From Euptelea pleiosperma (Eukaryota; Streptophyta; Magnoliopsida; Ranunculales; Eupteleaceae), in assembly GCA_035048495.1 (NCBI GenBank), contig CM068546.1, forward strand, positions 12,654,435 to 12,718,434: a DNA stretch of 64,000 nucleotides, given 5' to 3'. The position numbers and the translations under genes were made by a program. Shown here piece by piece: positions 47,976 through 59,340 of this stretch (positions are counted from its first letter, which is position 1; every line of letters begins with the position of its first letter). The notes under the pieces are model-generated. The model ran no database searches and was not told where the DNA came from. It saw nothing but the letters and a program-made list of their open reading frames with translations.

Positions 47976-48156
47976 GTATTGATTAAATCAAACGACGAAA
48001 AGACAATATACCATAGAGGTATATTTAATTTGAGTCGGTTGAGATAATCTTTTTATCAATCAACTAAGGCAAGCGAGTTTATCACCTTACCTTGACCAGT
48101 AAACTTGTGATAGGTTTGATTAATTTTTGAATACCTAATCACCCTTCCCTTCTTTG
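47976..48156 (-). repeat. SIRE-like copia LTR, 5' part
   Basis: In minus sense it reads GGGTGATTAGGTATTC and CCTTAGTTGATTGATAA, ending at TTTAATCAATAC. It rejoins the block at 25322, as in the plus-strand copy at 49325-49490. Together the pieces make about 1.5 kb. Confidence 0.8.
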
Positions 48157-48213
48157 TATTATTGGGTAAACGAGTCATTTTTCAGGCATTCGGGTCGGAT
48201 CCGGGGTGTGACA
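48157..48213 (+). repeat. Element T 3' LTR terminal portion
   Basis: It matches the 5' LTR end at 19250-19302 (GTCATTTTTCAGGCATTCGG, end GGTGTGACA). It closes element T across about 24 kb of later insertions. Confidence 0.8.
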
Positions 48214-48336
48214 AGGTTTCTTTTTTTTCCCTAGGGTTTCAGCCATTAATAGCGAAGTAGATAATTTTTAAACAAAAATGTTCGAGTTAGGATTCTCAGG
48301 CCAGACTTCAGGATGGGTTCGTGCTTGGACTAGGAG

Positions 48337-48863
48337 TAGGGCTGGCAATGGATCGAGTTCAAGTTGGATCAGTGCTGATCCGAACCCAATCCGATAAGAT
48401 AATATGTCGATTCAGATTCGATCCAATAAGAGATCAGATCGCATAATCGTGATCCAAAACCGATCCAATATAAAGAATAGAGTTCTAGACCCGATACGAT
48501 TCAATGTACTAAATAAAAAAAATTATAATTATATATTTTATCCATTCAAAATTGAAATGTTGTACAAAATGATATAAAAATACATATAAAGGGTAAAAAT
48601 ATCTTTATAATTATATATAACACATATTATATCAATATTTGATTAATATAATAATATTATTTATATAGATATATAAATTTATATATATCGTATTAGTACC
48701 GGATCGCTACATGCTCGATCGGGTACCAATTCGATAAAAATTGGATCAATATACATGGACCCGGTACTGATCCGATAAGAAAATATATAGGTGGTCTAGA
48801 CCAAAAATTATCAGATCAAAATGGATCGGATTTTCAGGTTGATCTAGTCCATTGCTAGCCCTA
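48337..48863. mobile_element. hAT-type MITE
   Basis: Terminal inverted repeats TAGGGCTGGCAATGG and CCATTGCTAGCCCTA, 527 bp apart. The 8-bp flanks are actaggag and gctaggag (one mismatch). The interior is AT-rich with repeated GATCC-type words and no coding. TIR and TSD length fit hAT. Confidence 0.85.
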
Positions 48864-49309
48864 GCTAGGAGCTTCAAAGGTCGGTTGGGCTCAGGTTGAC
48901 CCCCATCCTGCCAAAGTTATAACCTTATTGTTTAAGCATCTTTTTCTTATAAATGGTTGAGTTTCGCCTCCCCTTGAGAACCAAGGCTTTTACAAGTAAA
49001 ATCATTTATTCATAAGCCATCTAAGATCAATTTATTGATTCCCTCGTCTCCTTAATCAAAAATAGAAATAAAATCCTCTAGAGACCTCATTGGCTTATGA
49101 GCTTACCAAATAATTTATCTTACTAATTAAATCATCCTCAAGGCTTGCCAAAATGCTTCAAAAAGAGCTAGAAGTTCTAAAAGTTGAGATAGAGGTTGGA
49201 GAAGCTTCCCCAAGAAGCTTCATCACCTCTCTTACTTGTATAACTTTGAGAGGTTAGTAGTTTCTGAAAAAATAACCGGTCTGTTCTCTTTAATCAGAAA
49301 TACCTAAAG
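48864..49309. other. Unclassified spacer
   Basis: No ORF of interest and no repeat that I recognise. The 5' edge of the SIRE-like LTR that follows is not sharp. Confidence 0.5.
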
Positions 49310-51428
49310 GGGGTGTTGATTAGGTATTTAAAATTAATTAATCCTAAATAATTTTACTGGTCTTTGGTAGAGAAATAAAATCGCATGCCTTAGTTATTTG
49401 ATAAAGGATTATCACAACCGATTCAAATCGAATATACTTCCATGGTATATTTTCTTTTCGTCGTTTGATCTAATCAATATAGATAGCGGAATACAAACAA
49501 ACAATCACACAAGACAAGAGATTTTTACGTGAAAACCTTAGCCAATGAAAACCACGAGACCGCGTCTAGACGGAAAGTATCACTAACTGGAAAGTTAAAC
49601 GAAACAAAGGTTATGTACGTAGCACTGTTGCAAATGCAGCTTCCAACCTTAGACAAGGCCTACTGCCGATGCGTCCACGTCCTCTAAATCAACACCATGA
49701 GTCAACGCGGGCCCTCCCAGCCAAGAAGTCTTGTCCGCTTGTTCAGTTTGGTACACCCCAAACCTACCGTCGATCAGCCACTCCGATCTTAATTCTTACC
49801 ACTCCAGCCTTTGCCGAAGGTGAAGGATTCAGTACACCCTGAACCCTAGGTTACTCAATAGGTGTTGAGTCACACTGGTACACTCAGGCTACTAGGTCAA
49901 ATATCTATGTGGAAGATCTAAACTGAGTAATGGATCAAACTCTTAGCTTTGATCCAGAAGAGAAAAAAGCTCACAAGATATTTATGAGAACTAAAAGGCT
50001 TCTTGCTCTTCGAATTGACACTCTAATAAATAAACATTTCTTCTCTCTATTCAATATGTATAGAAGTGTATTTAGAGAATGCATAGAAGGATTGTATTTA
50101 TAGAATTTGTAGCCCTGAGCTTTTTAGAACGTGGGAGAGTGGAAACTAGAATTTTGGATCTGAGAAAGACTCAATCCGCGTGAAGTCCAATTGATTGTAC
50201 TCTGCAATCGATTGGGTTTTGGGTCCAATTGATTGACCTTATACGGATGGGTTTTTCTTTCATAAATCCAATCGATTGTTCATAGTCCAATAGATCGGAC
50301 TTAAATAAGTTTATGTCTCGTAAGCTCCAATCGATTTAACAGTGGTCTCCAATCGATTGAGCTTTGATCAAGTTCTGTCTCATAGACTCCAATCGATTTA
50401 ATAGAGGTCTCCAATCGATTGGGCTTTGTTTAAGTTCTGTCTCGTAGAGTCCAATCGATTTAACAGAGGTCTCCAATCGATTGGGCTTTGTCTAATCGAT
50501 TGGCCCAAATAGTCCAATCAATTGGACTTTTCCAAAAGTCAATAATATTGACTTTAGACTCGGGTATGTCCAATAACTTGGTTTAACCATTATATTTTAT
50601 TCATTTAAACTTATTTTTATGGCTACTAAGTCACTTACCTTCCTAAGCCAGCGTACACGATCTATAACCGACAAATGGAGAGTTACTCAGATGACTCCTG
50701 TCGTCAACCGTCTGATCCTTGTTGTCTCTGTCTTCTAGTCTTCACATAGTCGACGAAGTATGCGTACCACAACATCTTTACACTACACTGGTGCTCGTAG
50801 GTAAGGTTACATGAATGTTTTATGTCATACGGAATCTTTGCCAAACTAGAATATGAAAATAATTCTTACAATTTCATTGTATTTTAACCACACAAGAGGA
50901 AATTAATTATTTATATTGAATGTCTTCTTTCTTTGGAGTCAGGGTGAGTGGATTCTCTCCTTCAACTCCTTGGGTGGATTCTCGACTTGTTGAGCTTGGG
51001 TGGATTTCCTTACTTTAAAAGGATTATCTTGTTAACTTGGTTGGGTAGATTCTTAACCTGATTTGTTTGATGGATTTCCATTGGATTGAGTGGATTCTCA
51101 ATCGATTAGTTGATCGAGTGAATTCCTAATTGGTTAATTCAATTGTATTCATGTAGATTCCAAAGTGATTGGATAATGTATTTAGCTCATGTTAAGCGTT
51201 TGAGAGTGAACATAGGTGTGGGTACACCGAACCATTATAAATTCGTGTTGTATGATTATGGTATTTATTATTCATATATTGCTAATTTTACTTATATGGT
51301 TGAATGCATATCTCTTATAAGCGTTGTATGAATATTTGGTAATTCAAATTTGAGTTTTAAATTGACAAATATTGATAAATAATCCTATCCTTCCTAGGAT
51401 ACTACACAGTCATAATAGGGGAATTTCA
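49310..51428 (+). repeat. SIRE-like copia 5' LTR
   Basis: Aligned with the minus-strand copy from ACCTAAAGGGGG (about 49310) to TTCTTACA (50870). It then continues with GGGTGGATTCTCGACT-type U5 text to a CA at 51427-51428, directly before a PBS. The array of ATCGATTGG units lies at 50170-50530. Its length of about 2.1 kb makes the 1.5-kb minus copy either truncated or a variant. Confidence 0.7.
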
Positions 51429-51430
51429 AT

Positions 51431-51442
51431 TGGTATTAGAGC
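51431..51442 (+). other. SIRE-like element primer-binding site
   Basis: TGGTATTAGAGC, one change from the initiator-Met PBS. Confidence 0.8.
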
Positions 51443-51487
51443 ATAAGACTCAATACGGTTACAAACTTAGTGTCATCTTATGTTAAT

Positions 51488-51889
51488 ATGGCTATGCAAG
51501 CGAAAGGTAACTCTGTCTCTTGACTACCATTCTTTGATGGATCAAATTACGCCTATTAGAAGGCTAGAATGAGAATCTTTCTAAAGTCTCTTGATGAGAG
51601 CATATAATATGTAGTCGAAAAAGGGATGGTGCCACCCAATTGAGGTAGTAACCAAGGAGAGAGTAAACACAACCCAAAAAAAATAAAAATCGGATTGGAC
51701 GATCATATAAAGAGATGCTTGTAGTATAAATTCTAAAGCCTTGAATGCTCTTTATTGTGCTTTATCTCCTAAAGAATTTAGATATATTCTTGCATGTGAA
51801 TCTCAAAAAAATGTATGAGATTAATTAGAAACAACTTATGAGGGTACTAGATCGATTAAATTGTCAAAATTACAAATACTTACTATTAC
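51488..51889 (+). pseudogene. SIRE-like copia gag, first part
   Basis: From the ATG it reads MAMQAKGNSVS, stop, LPFFDGSNYAY, stop, KARMRIFLKSLDES, then VVEKGMVPPN, stop. Further along are LNALYCALSPKEF-like text and ETTYEGTRSIKLSKLQ. Stops replace an Arg (TGA) and a Trp (TAG) that are conserved in the family. The reading is cut at about 51890 by a CACTA-like insertion. Confidence 0.82.
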
Positions 51890-52904
51890 AAAAAAAAATC
51901 GTTTAGGAACAGCCCAAAATCGCCAAAATTTAGGAACAGCTCAAAACCGTTCCTAACCCTATTTACTGTTCCTAATCCTATTTAGCGGATTATCCATTTT
52001 TTTACAAATACATTTCCAAAAATGTTTCATTTTTCGAATTTTGGAACTGCAACCAACCGTTCCAAATGTTACAGAAATTCGGAATAGTTACCAACATTTT
52101 TGAATGATGCTAAACTGTTCCAAAATTTAGGAACGATTCCAGACCATTTCCATTGGAACGATTTCAACTTTTTGGAACGGTTCCAACAAGATGGTAACTG
52201 TTCCAAATTTGTGTAACATTAGGAGCAGTTGCCAGTCGTTTTTAGAAATATAATTTCAAAAAAATAGGGATGATATGCTGAGCTACTCCTCTCAGCAACG
52301 TTTTTAGCATACCAACCCTGTTGTTTCTTCCTTCATAAAATATTTTATCTACGCAACTTCATAATGGGAAGTAATAATTACATATAAATAAGGTATAAAA
52401 AATGTCTTAGATATACCAAATATACAAAAAATTATTCCATTGTAATATAGTCATTAAAATCATTTTGGATGGAAACATCAAACTTCTTCATAAACCTCTG
52501 ATCTAAAATTCTAGCTTTGGTAGATGCAAATTGTACGTTAGTATTCATTGAAAACTAAAGACATACACCATCTTTGCAATTTCCTTAGGCATCCAACCAG
52601 ACATCTCGTCTAATGCTAAAAAACACGACTTAAAATGTTCAAAGTCAAAGTTCTCCCAATCATCATAGTTTTCAAAGTTATGTAGTCTTCTCAAATCAGA
52701 AAATAGTCATACAGAGGTGGATATGTAGATAGACATATACTACAAGAGGTAAGGATTCACAACTAGCTCCAAGACCAAAATACTAAAATTTGAGTATTGA
52801 AATAGCACAACTTGGATCAAACTTCCCAACCATCGTCGAACCTGCCTCATCATCCATTTGAAAACAAATATCACCTCATCATAGTGAGTAGTACTACTCA
52901 ATTG
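51890..52904. mobile_element. CACTA-like insertion in the SIRE-like gag
   Basis: The left edge ACTATTACAAAAAAAAATCG resembles a CACTA terminus. It is followed by about 350 bp of subterminal units around GGAACGGTTCC and GTTCCAAA on both strands. The right edge is not clear; a CATAGTG at about 52884 is a candidate terminus. The rest (52320-52900) has no domain that I can identify. Gag resumes at about 52905, which supports an insertion. Confidence 0.6.
52266..52319. repeat. 54-bp imperfect inverted repeat
   Basis: AGGGATGATATGCT at one end and AGCATACCAACCCT at the other, with GCTGAG/CTCAGC inside. It could be a very small foldback insertion. Confidence 0.6.
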
Positions 52905-53560
52905 GAAACTATATATTAAGATGGATGATAATGAGATGTTTTGTAGATTTCTACACCAAACTTAGTAACATAGTGAACTCTACATGGGGTCTAGGTGAGG
53001 CTATCCTAGAACCTAAAATAATAATAAAAAATGTTAAGATCCCTTCCAGATGGATTTCACCCTAAGATCACTATAATAGAAGAGAGCATAGGTTCTATCG
53101 AAACCTTAAACTTAAACCATCTAAAAAGAAGTGTCATGAAATTCGAATGTAAAACGTTGAATTTCAAAGGAAAATTGAATATCAAAAGAGAGCTAAATTT
53201 CAAAAGAAAATAAACAGAGAAAATGAATTGTTCAAACAAATAGTTGATTTAAATGCTAAGGCAAGAAGCTTACATTAGTAAATTGAAATAATCAATACAC
53301 CTAAAAGAGTCCAACACACCCATAAGAAAAAGATTGAAAAATCTTATATAGCAAAATGGGTAGGAAAAGAAAACATACAATGTTTAGTAATCTACACTGC
53401 ACTAAAAGCTAGAGAAACATCTAGGTAGTACCTTAATAGTAGATGTTCTAGGCATATGACTAGTAACATATTTCTACTATTTTGATAAATGGTGGGAGTG
53501 TCACCTTTGGTGATTATGGCTATGCTAATGAGATTTGCACTTACTTATTTTTCAAGTGCG
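52905..53560 (+). pseudogene. SIRE-like copia gag second part and protease remnant
   Basis: 52916 onward reads MDDNEMFCRF; 53031-53213 reads LRSLPDGFHPKITIIEES, the usual gag continuation. At 53425-53520 the protease text YLNSRCSRHMT and GGSVTFGDYG follows, with the catalytic DSG as NSR. The central gag tail is deleted. Confidence 0.78.
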
Positions 53561-53940
53561 GTCTCATTATAATCTCGTTCAGTGTAGAGTCAACCACTCA
53601 GATGACTGAGATATGGTCATCTTATCTTATAACAGGTTATGTTTATTACAATCATATAAGTGAAGTGCCTAACTTCACCCTTAACTATAAACATTTCTAG
53701 TTTACAAAGAGCTAAGAAAAATAGGTTTCCCTTGTATGGTTCTCAATTATACACCTGATCTTCCTACTGTGTTACCTAGGGACCTTAATTTCATCTCATG
53801 AAATAATATGTGGTAAAATACCAATAAATATGCACATGATTAAAGTCACTTAAACATGTAAAATTAGATTTGTCAGGGCATACAATCCCAACACCCTCTA
53901 TATAAAAGGAAGTATTATCAGTTCGTTTACAATTTACTCA
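53561..53940. other. Unclassified sequence
   Basis: No recognisable domain. TATATAAAAGG near 53898 is a TATA-like word without an evident gene. Confidence 0.5.
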
Positions 53941-54059
53941 TTGTGACGATTAAAGAGATAAATTAATGGATTATAGATTGAGATTATTTGAATTTTTTTA
54001 ATCACTATAGGCTTATGTTAGGTGTAAAAAATAGTAATGTATCACTATCTTCTTTTTCT

Positions 54060-54477
54060 TTTTCTAAGTTATACTAGTTATTATCAAGATGAGGTGGACA
54101 AACTTATATCCAAAGTTACTCGACATCCAACCTACAACTTTATTTAGATTGGGCCCAATGCATGTTTACCATGAAACTGAATTCAATACATTGGGATAGT
54201 GGAAGGCCTACTCACCCAATATTATGTTCTTTTCATAATGGCACGCAATCTACTAACAATTCGTATTTCTACAATTGTATTTGAATCGACTTTTACTGTA
54301 GATGAAAGAATTCGCTGTAGAAATAGGAGTCATTTGACTCCAGAGACCATGGAAGCATTAATTTGCTTGAAGAATTGGTATCTCACCAACAAAAGGGCAT
54401 ATGAAAGAGAAATTAAAAGGCTAAAAGAGGAATTGGAACAAAGACTTCATATTAGATTAGTCATGTTTTCATTTTGA
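54060..54477 (+). pseudogene. hAT transposase C-terminal remnant
   Basis: The frame at 54199-54477 reads MARNLLTIRISTIVFESTF, then RNRSHLTPETMEALICLKNW. This is the hAT C-terminal dimerisation domain (hATC), in which the family has ISTVASESAFS and LTP-T-EALIC--W. About 60 residues are kept, followed by a charged coiled tail. Upstream (54070-54190) fragments such as YYQDEVDKL suggest further decay. No N-terminal zinc finger or DDE core is present. Confidence 0.85.
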
Positions 54478-54480
54478 ATT

Positions 54481-55445
54481 AGGGTGCGTTTGATACGCGT
54501 GTAAATTGGGTGTGCAAATAGGTTTACACGTGCAATCGTTTCCCATGCATGTTTGGTACGCGTGCATTCGGCTATTTGCACATACACATGGACAAATGAA
54601 TGCTCACCCTCTTTAGCAATTAAAAACCTATTTCATCCCCTGAGCAATCGTTTACACAACCACCTTGTACAAACGATTTGCATAAGGTACAAATTAAAAT
54701 CCAAAATTTTCTCAAATCTAGCCGTATCTTTCCAAAAAAAAAAAAAATTAATGGAAAAAGTGGCCTTGAAATTTAAATTTTAAAATTTAAAGTTTTAAAA
54801 AATGAGAAAAATAGAAAAAAAAATAATGAAAAAATAATGGCCCTTTTTTTCACAAATTTTTTCAAAAAAATAGTAGTCGTTATTTGCATCATAACAGAAA
54901 ATAACGATCGTTATTTTTTGACCATTTTAACGGTACATAACGTAACAAGAGAGGTCCGAATCCATTACAACGGCCATTATTTTTGTCATAATGGATTCGG
55001 ACCTCCCTCGTACGTTATATACCGTTAAAACGCTGAAAAATATTCCAGAAAATAACAACCATTATTTTCTAGAAAATTTTGTGAAAACAAAAACGTCCGT
55101 TATTTTTTTGATTGCCCATTATTTTATTTTTATTTTTATTTTTTCGTTTTTGAAATTCATGTTCAATATGTGGGGCCTACGTATTAAGTACGAAAAATTC
55201 GTTGTTTTTTTTCTCGTACTTAATATGTGTGACCCACATATGTTGTGCTTTCCTAAGTGAGCATGCGTGCGGACCAAATGGTAGTAAATATGAACAACGG
55301 GTAAATTTTGAAATTTGCATATGCAAAGTTTGTGCGAACCAAACGCAAGAAAATAGCATGGGTGTGCAAACCATTGCATGCACAAACCATTACACGCGCA
55401 AACCATTGCATGCGTAATGGTTTGCATGCATACCAAACAGACCCT
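54481..55445. mobile_element. Foldback MITE, hAT-like termini, ~965 bp
   Basis: The termini AGGGTGCGTTTGATACGCGTG and AGGGTCTGTTTGGTATGCATG (the latter read from the right end inward) are an imperfect TIR. The two halves are complementary along most of the length. The central arms at 54925-54967 and 54989-55030 are nearly perfect, with AGGTCCGAATCCATTA as the core. No exact 8-bp TSD was found. No coding function is expected. Confidence 0.8.
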
Positions 55446-55539
55446 TAAAGTTGTGCATATGATAGATAGGTGACTGGGTGCAAGCTTATTTGGGATGCAC
55501 AATTTATTGTGATGCAGAAACCCCTAAAGTAGCTTGTAA

Positions 55540-55854
55540 GAGCATCTCCAATAGGCTCCCTATAGACGTTTTTTCGTCAGAAGAGAGAGCCAACCACTCA
55601 AAAAGCGACTCCAACAGCCTAATCATATGAATCCCTTGAGTATGGGCTCTCTATCCCACTTACCACATGGAGCGAGTGAAGCAAGCTTGCTACATGCTAC
55701 TCTTTTGAAAACACGTGCAACAAAATTTTGCTTCCCACAATTCAATAACTCCTTAGAGAAGTCTCTTGAAGTCATAACTCCCTACCCTAAATTAGCTTTC
55801 ACCACTTTTCCATAAAATTTATGAAAATAATATGGAGCCCTCTTGGAGATGCTC
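55540..55854. mobile_element. PIF/Harbinger (Tourist-like) MITE
   Basis: TIRs GAGCATCTCCAATAGGCTCC and GGAGCCCTCTTGGAGATGCTC; TAA duplicated at 55537-55539 and 55855-55857. Length is 315 bp with no coding domain. Confidence 0.9.
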
Positions 55855-55857
55855 TAA

Positions 55858-56655
55858 CTTGTATTGTATATTGCAAGAATTTAAATTTAGTAAAAGTACT
55901 AAAAGTTATTCACTTATTCTTGAATTTTGTAATATCTATTGTACACAAATTTTAATAAATTTAAATTTAATAAAACTCTTAGATTTTTCGACATTTTTTT
56001 TCCTATTTTAGAGTTTCTGAAAAAGAGAGGTTTAATGGACCCAAACCCAGTCCAAAACTTGAGGCCGTCTAGAAGCCCAACCTGTCCGGACCTAGCTTGA
56101 GCCCAACATGAATTTTCAAGCTTTGGGTAGGGGTCTACGAGTTCCAGCTCAGCTTGACTACATTCAGACCAGCCCAAAATCCGAGAAAACCAACACTTGG
56201 GGCTGGGCCAGGTAGGCCAAATGTACATGACTAGCTAATACACCGTTTTCCTTTTTGGAAAATCCGACCTGGAGCTAGGAAATGCCAAATAAACGCAAAT
56301 ATTTTAAGTTGCACGACTGATTTCATGCGAAAATTTGCTGAAAAGCCACCCTTTGAAAAAAAATCTGGAGGAGAATTTTTTTTAATATTTTACTCGCAAA
56401 CGTTATATTTGAAATCTACCTCATAACTGGGCCCCACCCACATAAAGAGCTGTGAAGCCTACCCACCTTGTGAAACACACGTCCATATGTCAAATTTCAG
56501 AATACAGTCATACACGTTCAATATACACAAATTAACGCCAACAAAGAACTAGCCAAATGCTTAAAAACCGAGTTGCACTACTTAAAAGTCTAGAATAACA
56601 AGCGAAATGACAAACCCAAACAGACCCTTAATTTGTAGCAATCACATTAGAACAG
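55858..56655. other. Unclassified spacer with a hAT-type terminus
   Basis: AT-rich start. CCAAACAGACCCTTA at about 56618-56632 looks like a MITE right end, but no matching left end is clear. No gene. Confidence 0.5.
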
Positions 56656-56830
56656 TTTTTTTTTGAGACATGGGTATCCGGACCTCTTACGAGCACTGAC
56701 TAAATCCCACAGAGCACATCTGTCACCCCTTCCACATGTACCTGATGTACTGGGATAACTCCCATGGTGGCCACCAAGGGGGGGAATCGAACTCAGAACC
56801 TCTGCTTCCTTAGTTGTTTTGCTCACGTTT
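56656..56830 (-). mobile_element. Au-like SINE
   Basis: In minus sense it has a B box GAGTTCGATTCCC, then CCTTGGTGGCCACCATGGG, TGGGATTTAGTC and CCGGATACCCATGTCTC, with a terminal A/T run (T9 on the plus strand at 56656-56664). The order matches Au SINEs. The A box is less clear. It lies close to the 3' end of the corepressor gene. Confidence 0.8.
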
Positions 56831-57076
56831 TATTCAGCTGTTGAATAAAATGGGATCACCGGAAACTGCTCCATGCAAGATTTCCAGCGTATGATGTGTC
56901 TTCCCCTTTCCCTCCCTAAAATGCACTACAGGTTTATACACCCAACCCATTCATTAGCTGTTTTTCAATTTTCCCATATAGTCAGGCCCAAACATCAAAC
57001 ACACAAACACACCTGCCAGCCACACATTTCTTGACCAACCACTGTCCTGAACGGAGAAGGGAACTCCAGTTCCCAG

Positions 57077-57226
57077 TTTATTACATTTAAAAAAAAAAAA
57101 AAAAGAAAAATAAACGAAAATATTACAAATTATACCCACGCTGAGAATTTTTCGAATCTCTGCCAGATTTGAGACAGCAATACCAACTGCTCCAGAGATG
57201 TTTCTAACTACCAACTGTCAACCCAC
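57077..57226 (-). other. 3' UTR of the LEUNIG_HOMOLOG-like gene
   Basis: Sequence after the stop codon. An AATAAA (complement of 57077-57082) is a candidate polyadenylation signal. The true end could lie further left. Confidence 0.5.
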
Positions 57227-59340
57227 TTATTTCCATAACTTCACAGATTTGTCATGGCTCGCAGAGGCAACCATCCCAGTTACAGGTGACTGCGCCAGAG
57301 CTGCAATCAGACCCTCGTGTGCTGGAACTGTCATGCTCTTATTCTCGGCCATGTTCCACAGCTCCAATGACTGCACAAAACCAGGGTTCATAACAATTAC
57401 AATCAATAATCTCGAGACTTTTTCTGAAATAAAAATAGTGTTGTATTTGGTACTCTGCTTATTAGGCTAAGCACAGTACTTTGTGAAGGTCATAATAAGC
57501 TTTCCTAAGCGTTTGAGAGCTTTACTGCTACCCAGTCAATAAGATTCGGTGAAAAGTTGGATATCATTTTGCACTTACAGCTCCATATTGATGCAGGATG
57601 GGATACCATTCCGCGATTTGAGAATGAATGAAGAGGGGATTACTATTCATGGCACTATTCACGTGACACTATTCACGTGACACTATTCACGCAGCACTAT
57701 TCATAGTACTATAGTATGATTTGGGTTTTCTTAGGTAATAAATTGACTAAAAAAGAAATAGAGATGGAAAAAGAGAAGAGAATAAGAGAAGAAATAGAGA
57801 AAGAGATAGGGATAGAAAGATACCTTCGGCTTCGCACAAAATTAGCTTGGTTTCGCACCAAGAGAAGATGGCTTCACACCACAAGAGAGATTTCTATTTC
57901 TTCATTCATAATTTTTCATCCTTAAAATCAAATGGTACATCACCTTTTATAAGACTCCCTACTTGAACTTTCCTAATTCTAATCTAATTGAAATTAGAAA
58001 CTCCTACTACAAATCAACTATTGCAATCAATAATAAAATCCTAATTAGAAACAAAATCTCAATTGAAAATCTTAGTTAAATTAAAACAGATCTTTGTAGG
58101 GTCCACTAAACATAGTAAAATCAAAATTTATTACTATAAATAGTAAATTCGGGATTTACTATAAATAGTAAAAACGTGAATTACTATAAATAGTAAATAA
58201 GATCCACTTGATTGGGCATTGATTCAGTGTAGCGCGGATGATCGTAGTAGAATGCTCCCGCATCACATATCGTATTCTGGGTGCCTTGCTATTGCATCTG
58301 AAACACATAGGCCACCCAGTTGACAACACCCATAACAAAGTTACAGGGTTTCCAAATATTTCACAATTACATACCATCTATGAACTTAACCAATGGATGC
58401 ACTAAATTTGGCAAACAGTTCACAGTTGATATGATTTCCAGCACGTTCGAAGGAAGAAATGTGCAGTGCAGTCCCAATTTACACACCAGTCTCGAGACCA
58501 GCCAATTCCTAATAATCAGTTTCTCAAACCATTTCACAACTTAAGTATACCATTATTACTGTCATTGTCATCATTAATACTAGCATCGCTGTAACTACTG
58601 TAGTAATAAGGATTACCTGGTATCCCCCAATCACCAAGAGGGTGGAATAACTTGGATGAAAAACGCAAGAATGGAACTTGTTCCCATTGGAGCTGAGCTC
58701 ATGAATGCAATCGCCTGAAGCTAACGACCACACCCTCACAGAGTCCTGACTAACAGATGCCAAATAATCTCCATTCGCGTCCCAGCAAACAGAGTGTACC
58801 TCTTTGGTATGCCCCTGAGAATAAAATCAAGTTTTGTACGATTACTATCAATTGAGACCTGATATACGTTTTCAAGGTAACAGAACAACATATTGCCAAA
58901 AAAAAAAAAAAACTGAATTAGTTTTCTCAACCTCCCTTAGGAACCCACCAACACAATATTAGCAACAGATAAAAGATTACCTGTAATGAGTGTGTCTGCC
59001 TGTCAGTCTCAACATCAAAGATGGACACCACATTATCTGCTGCAGCCGCAAGCAGATGTCCAATTCTTGGCTGAAATCGAACTTGTGCTGTACCTCCCTG
59101 CTCCATCACACGAGAGACTTAAAAGCTTAACAAACCAATAGAGCTCTGGAACCAGAGAAAAGAAGTTACGGTTCAGGAACCAACCTTGGAAACACGAGTG
59201 CACATATACTGACTGATATTCCAGAAGCGAATTTCACCGTTACCATCACAAGAGCAGAAAAGGTCGGTCTTCTTAGGGTGGAAATCTAGTGACATCACAT
59301 GGGAACTGTGCCCAGTATATACATGTAAACAATAACTCGG
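57227..59340 (-). CDS. LUH: Transcriptional corepressor LEUNIG_HOMOLOG-like, 3' exons (WD40 repeats)
   Basis: Four minus-strand exons are visible: 59185-59340, 58981-59097, 58617-58814 and 57227-57370. All junctions are phase 0, with GT donors and AG acceptors, and they encode 204 residues with no stop. In order they read [19 protein letters not shown] and [30 protein letters not shown] and [44 protein letters not shown] and [14 protein letters not shown]; then [36 protein letters not shown] and the stop at 57227-57229. These are the last WD40 repeats of LEUNIG/LEUNIG_HOMOLOG, nuclear Groucho/TLE-type corepressors that act with SEUSS-like adaptors. The words [17 protein letters not shown] and LVIGGYQ favour LUH over LUG. 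Earlier exons (LisH, Gln-rich part, first repeats) are beyond the right edge. It is the only apparently intact coding sequence here. Confidence 0.93.
57371..58616 (-). other. Last intron of the LUH-like gene, with an unclassified insertion
   Basis: The intron is 1,246 bp. At 57650-57705 it has four copies of CACTATTCACGTGA-type units (three CACGTG-like cores). At 58131-58197 it has three copies of TTACTATAAATAGTAAA. The central part (57740-58130) is A-rich with no domain. The direct-repeat style suggests a small retroelement, but I found no clear ends. Confidence 0.6.

Noticed and set aside
50862..50870. 3' end of the SIRE-like LTR at 50870
   Set aside because: TTCTTACA ends in CA and matches the truncated edge of the minus copy, but the PBS lies only at 51431 and U5-like text fills the gap. 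I therefore place the LTR end at 51428, while keeping the alternative in mind.
55119..55502. 127-codon minus-strand Cys/His-rich frame that looks like a zinc-finger protein
   Set aside because: It lies in the right half of the foldback MITE; the Cys and His residues come from repeated TGCA words, with no regular finger spacing.
58131..58197. CRISPR-like spaced repeats (three copies of TTACTATAAATAGTAAA)
   Set aside because: Only three copies, a plant intron context and AT-rich spacers; not a CRISPR array.
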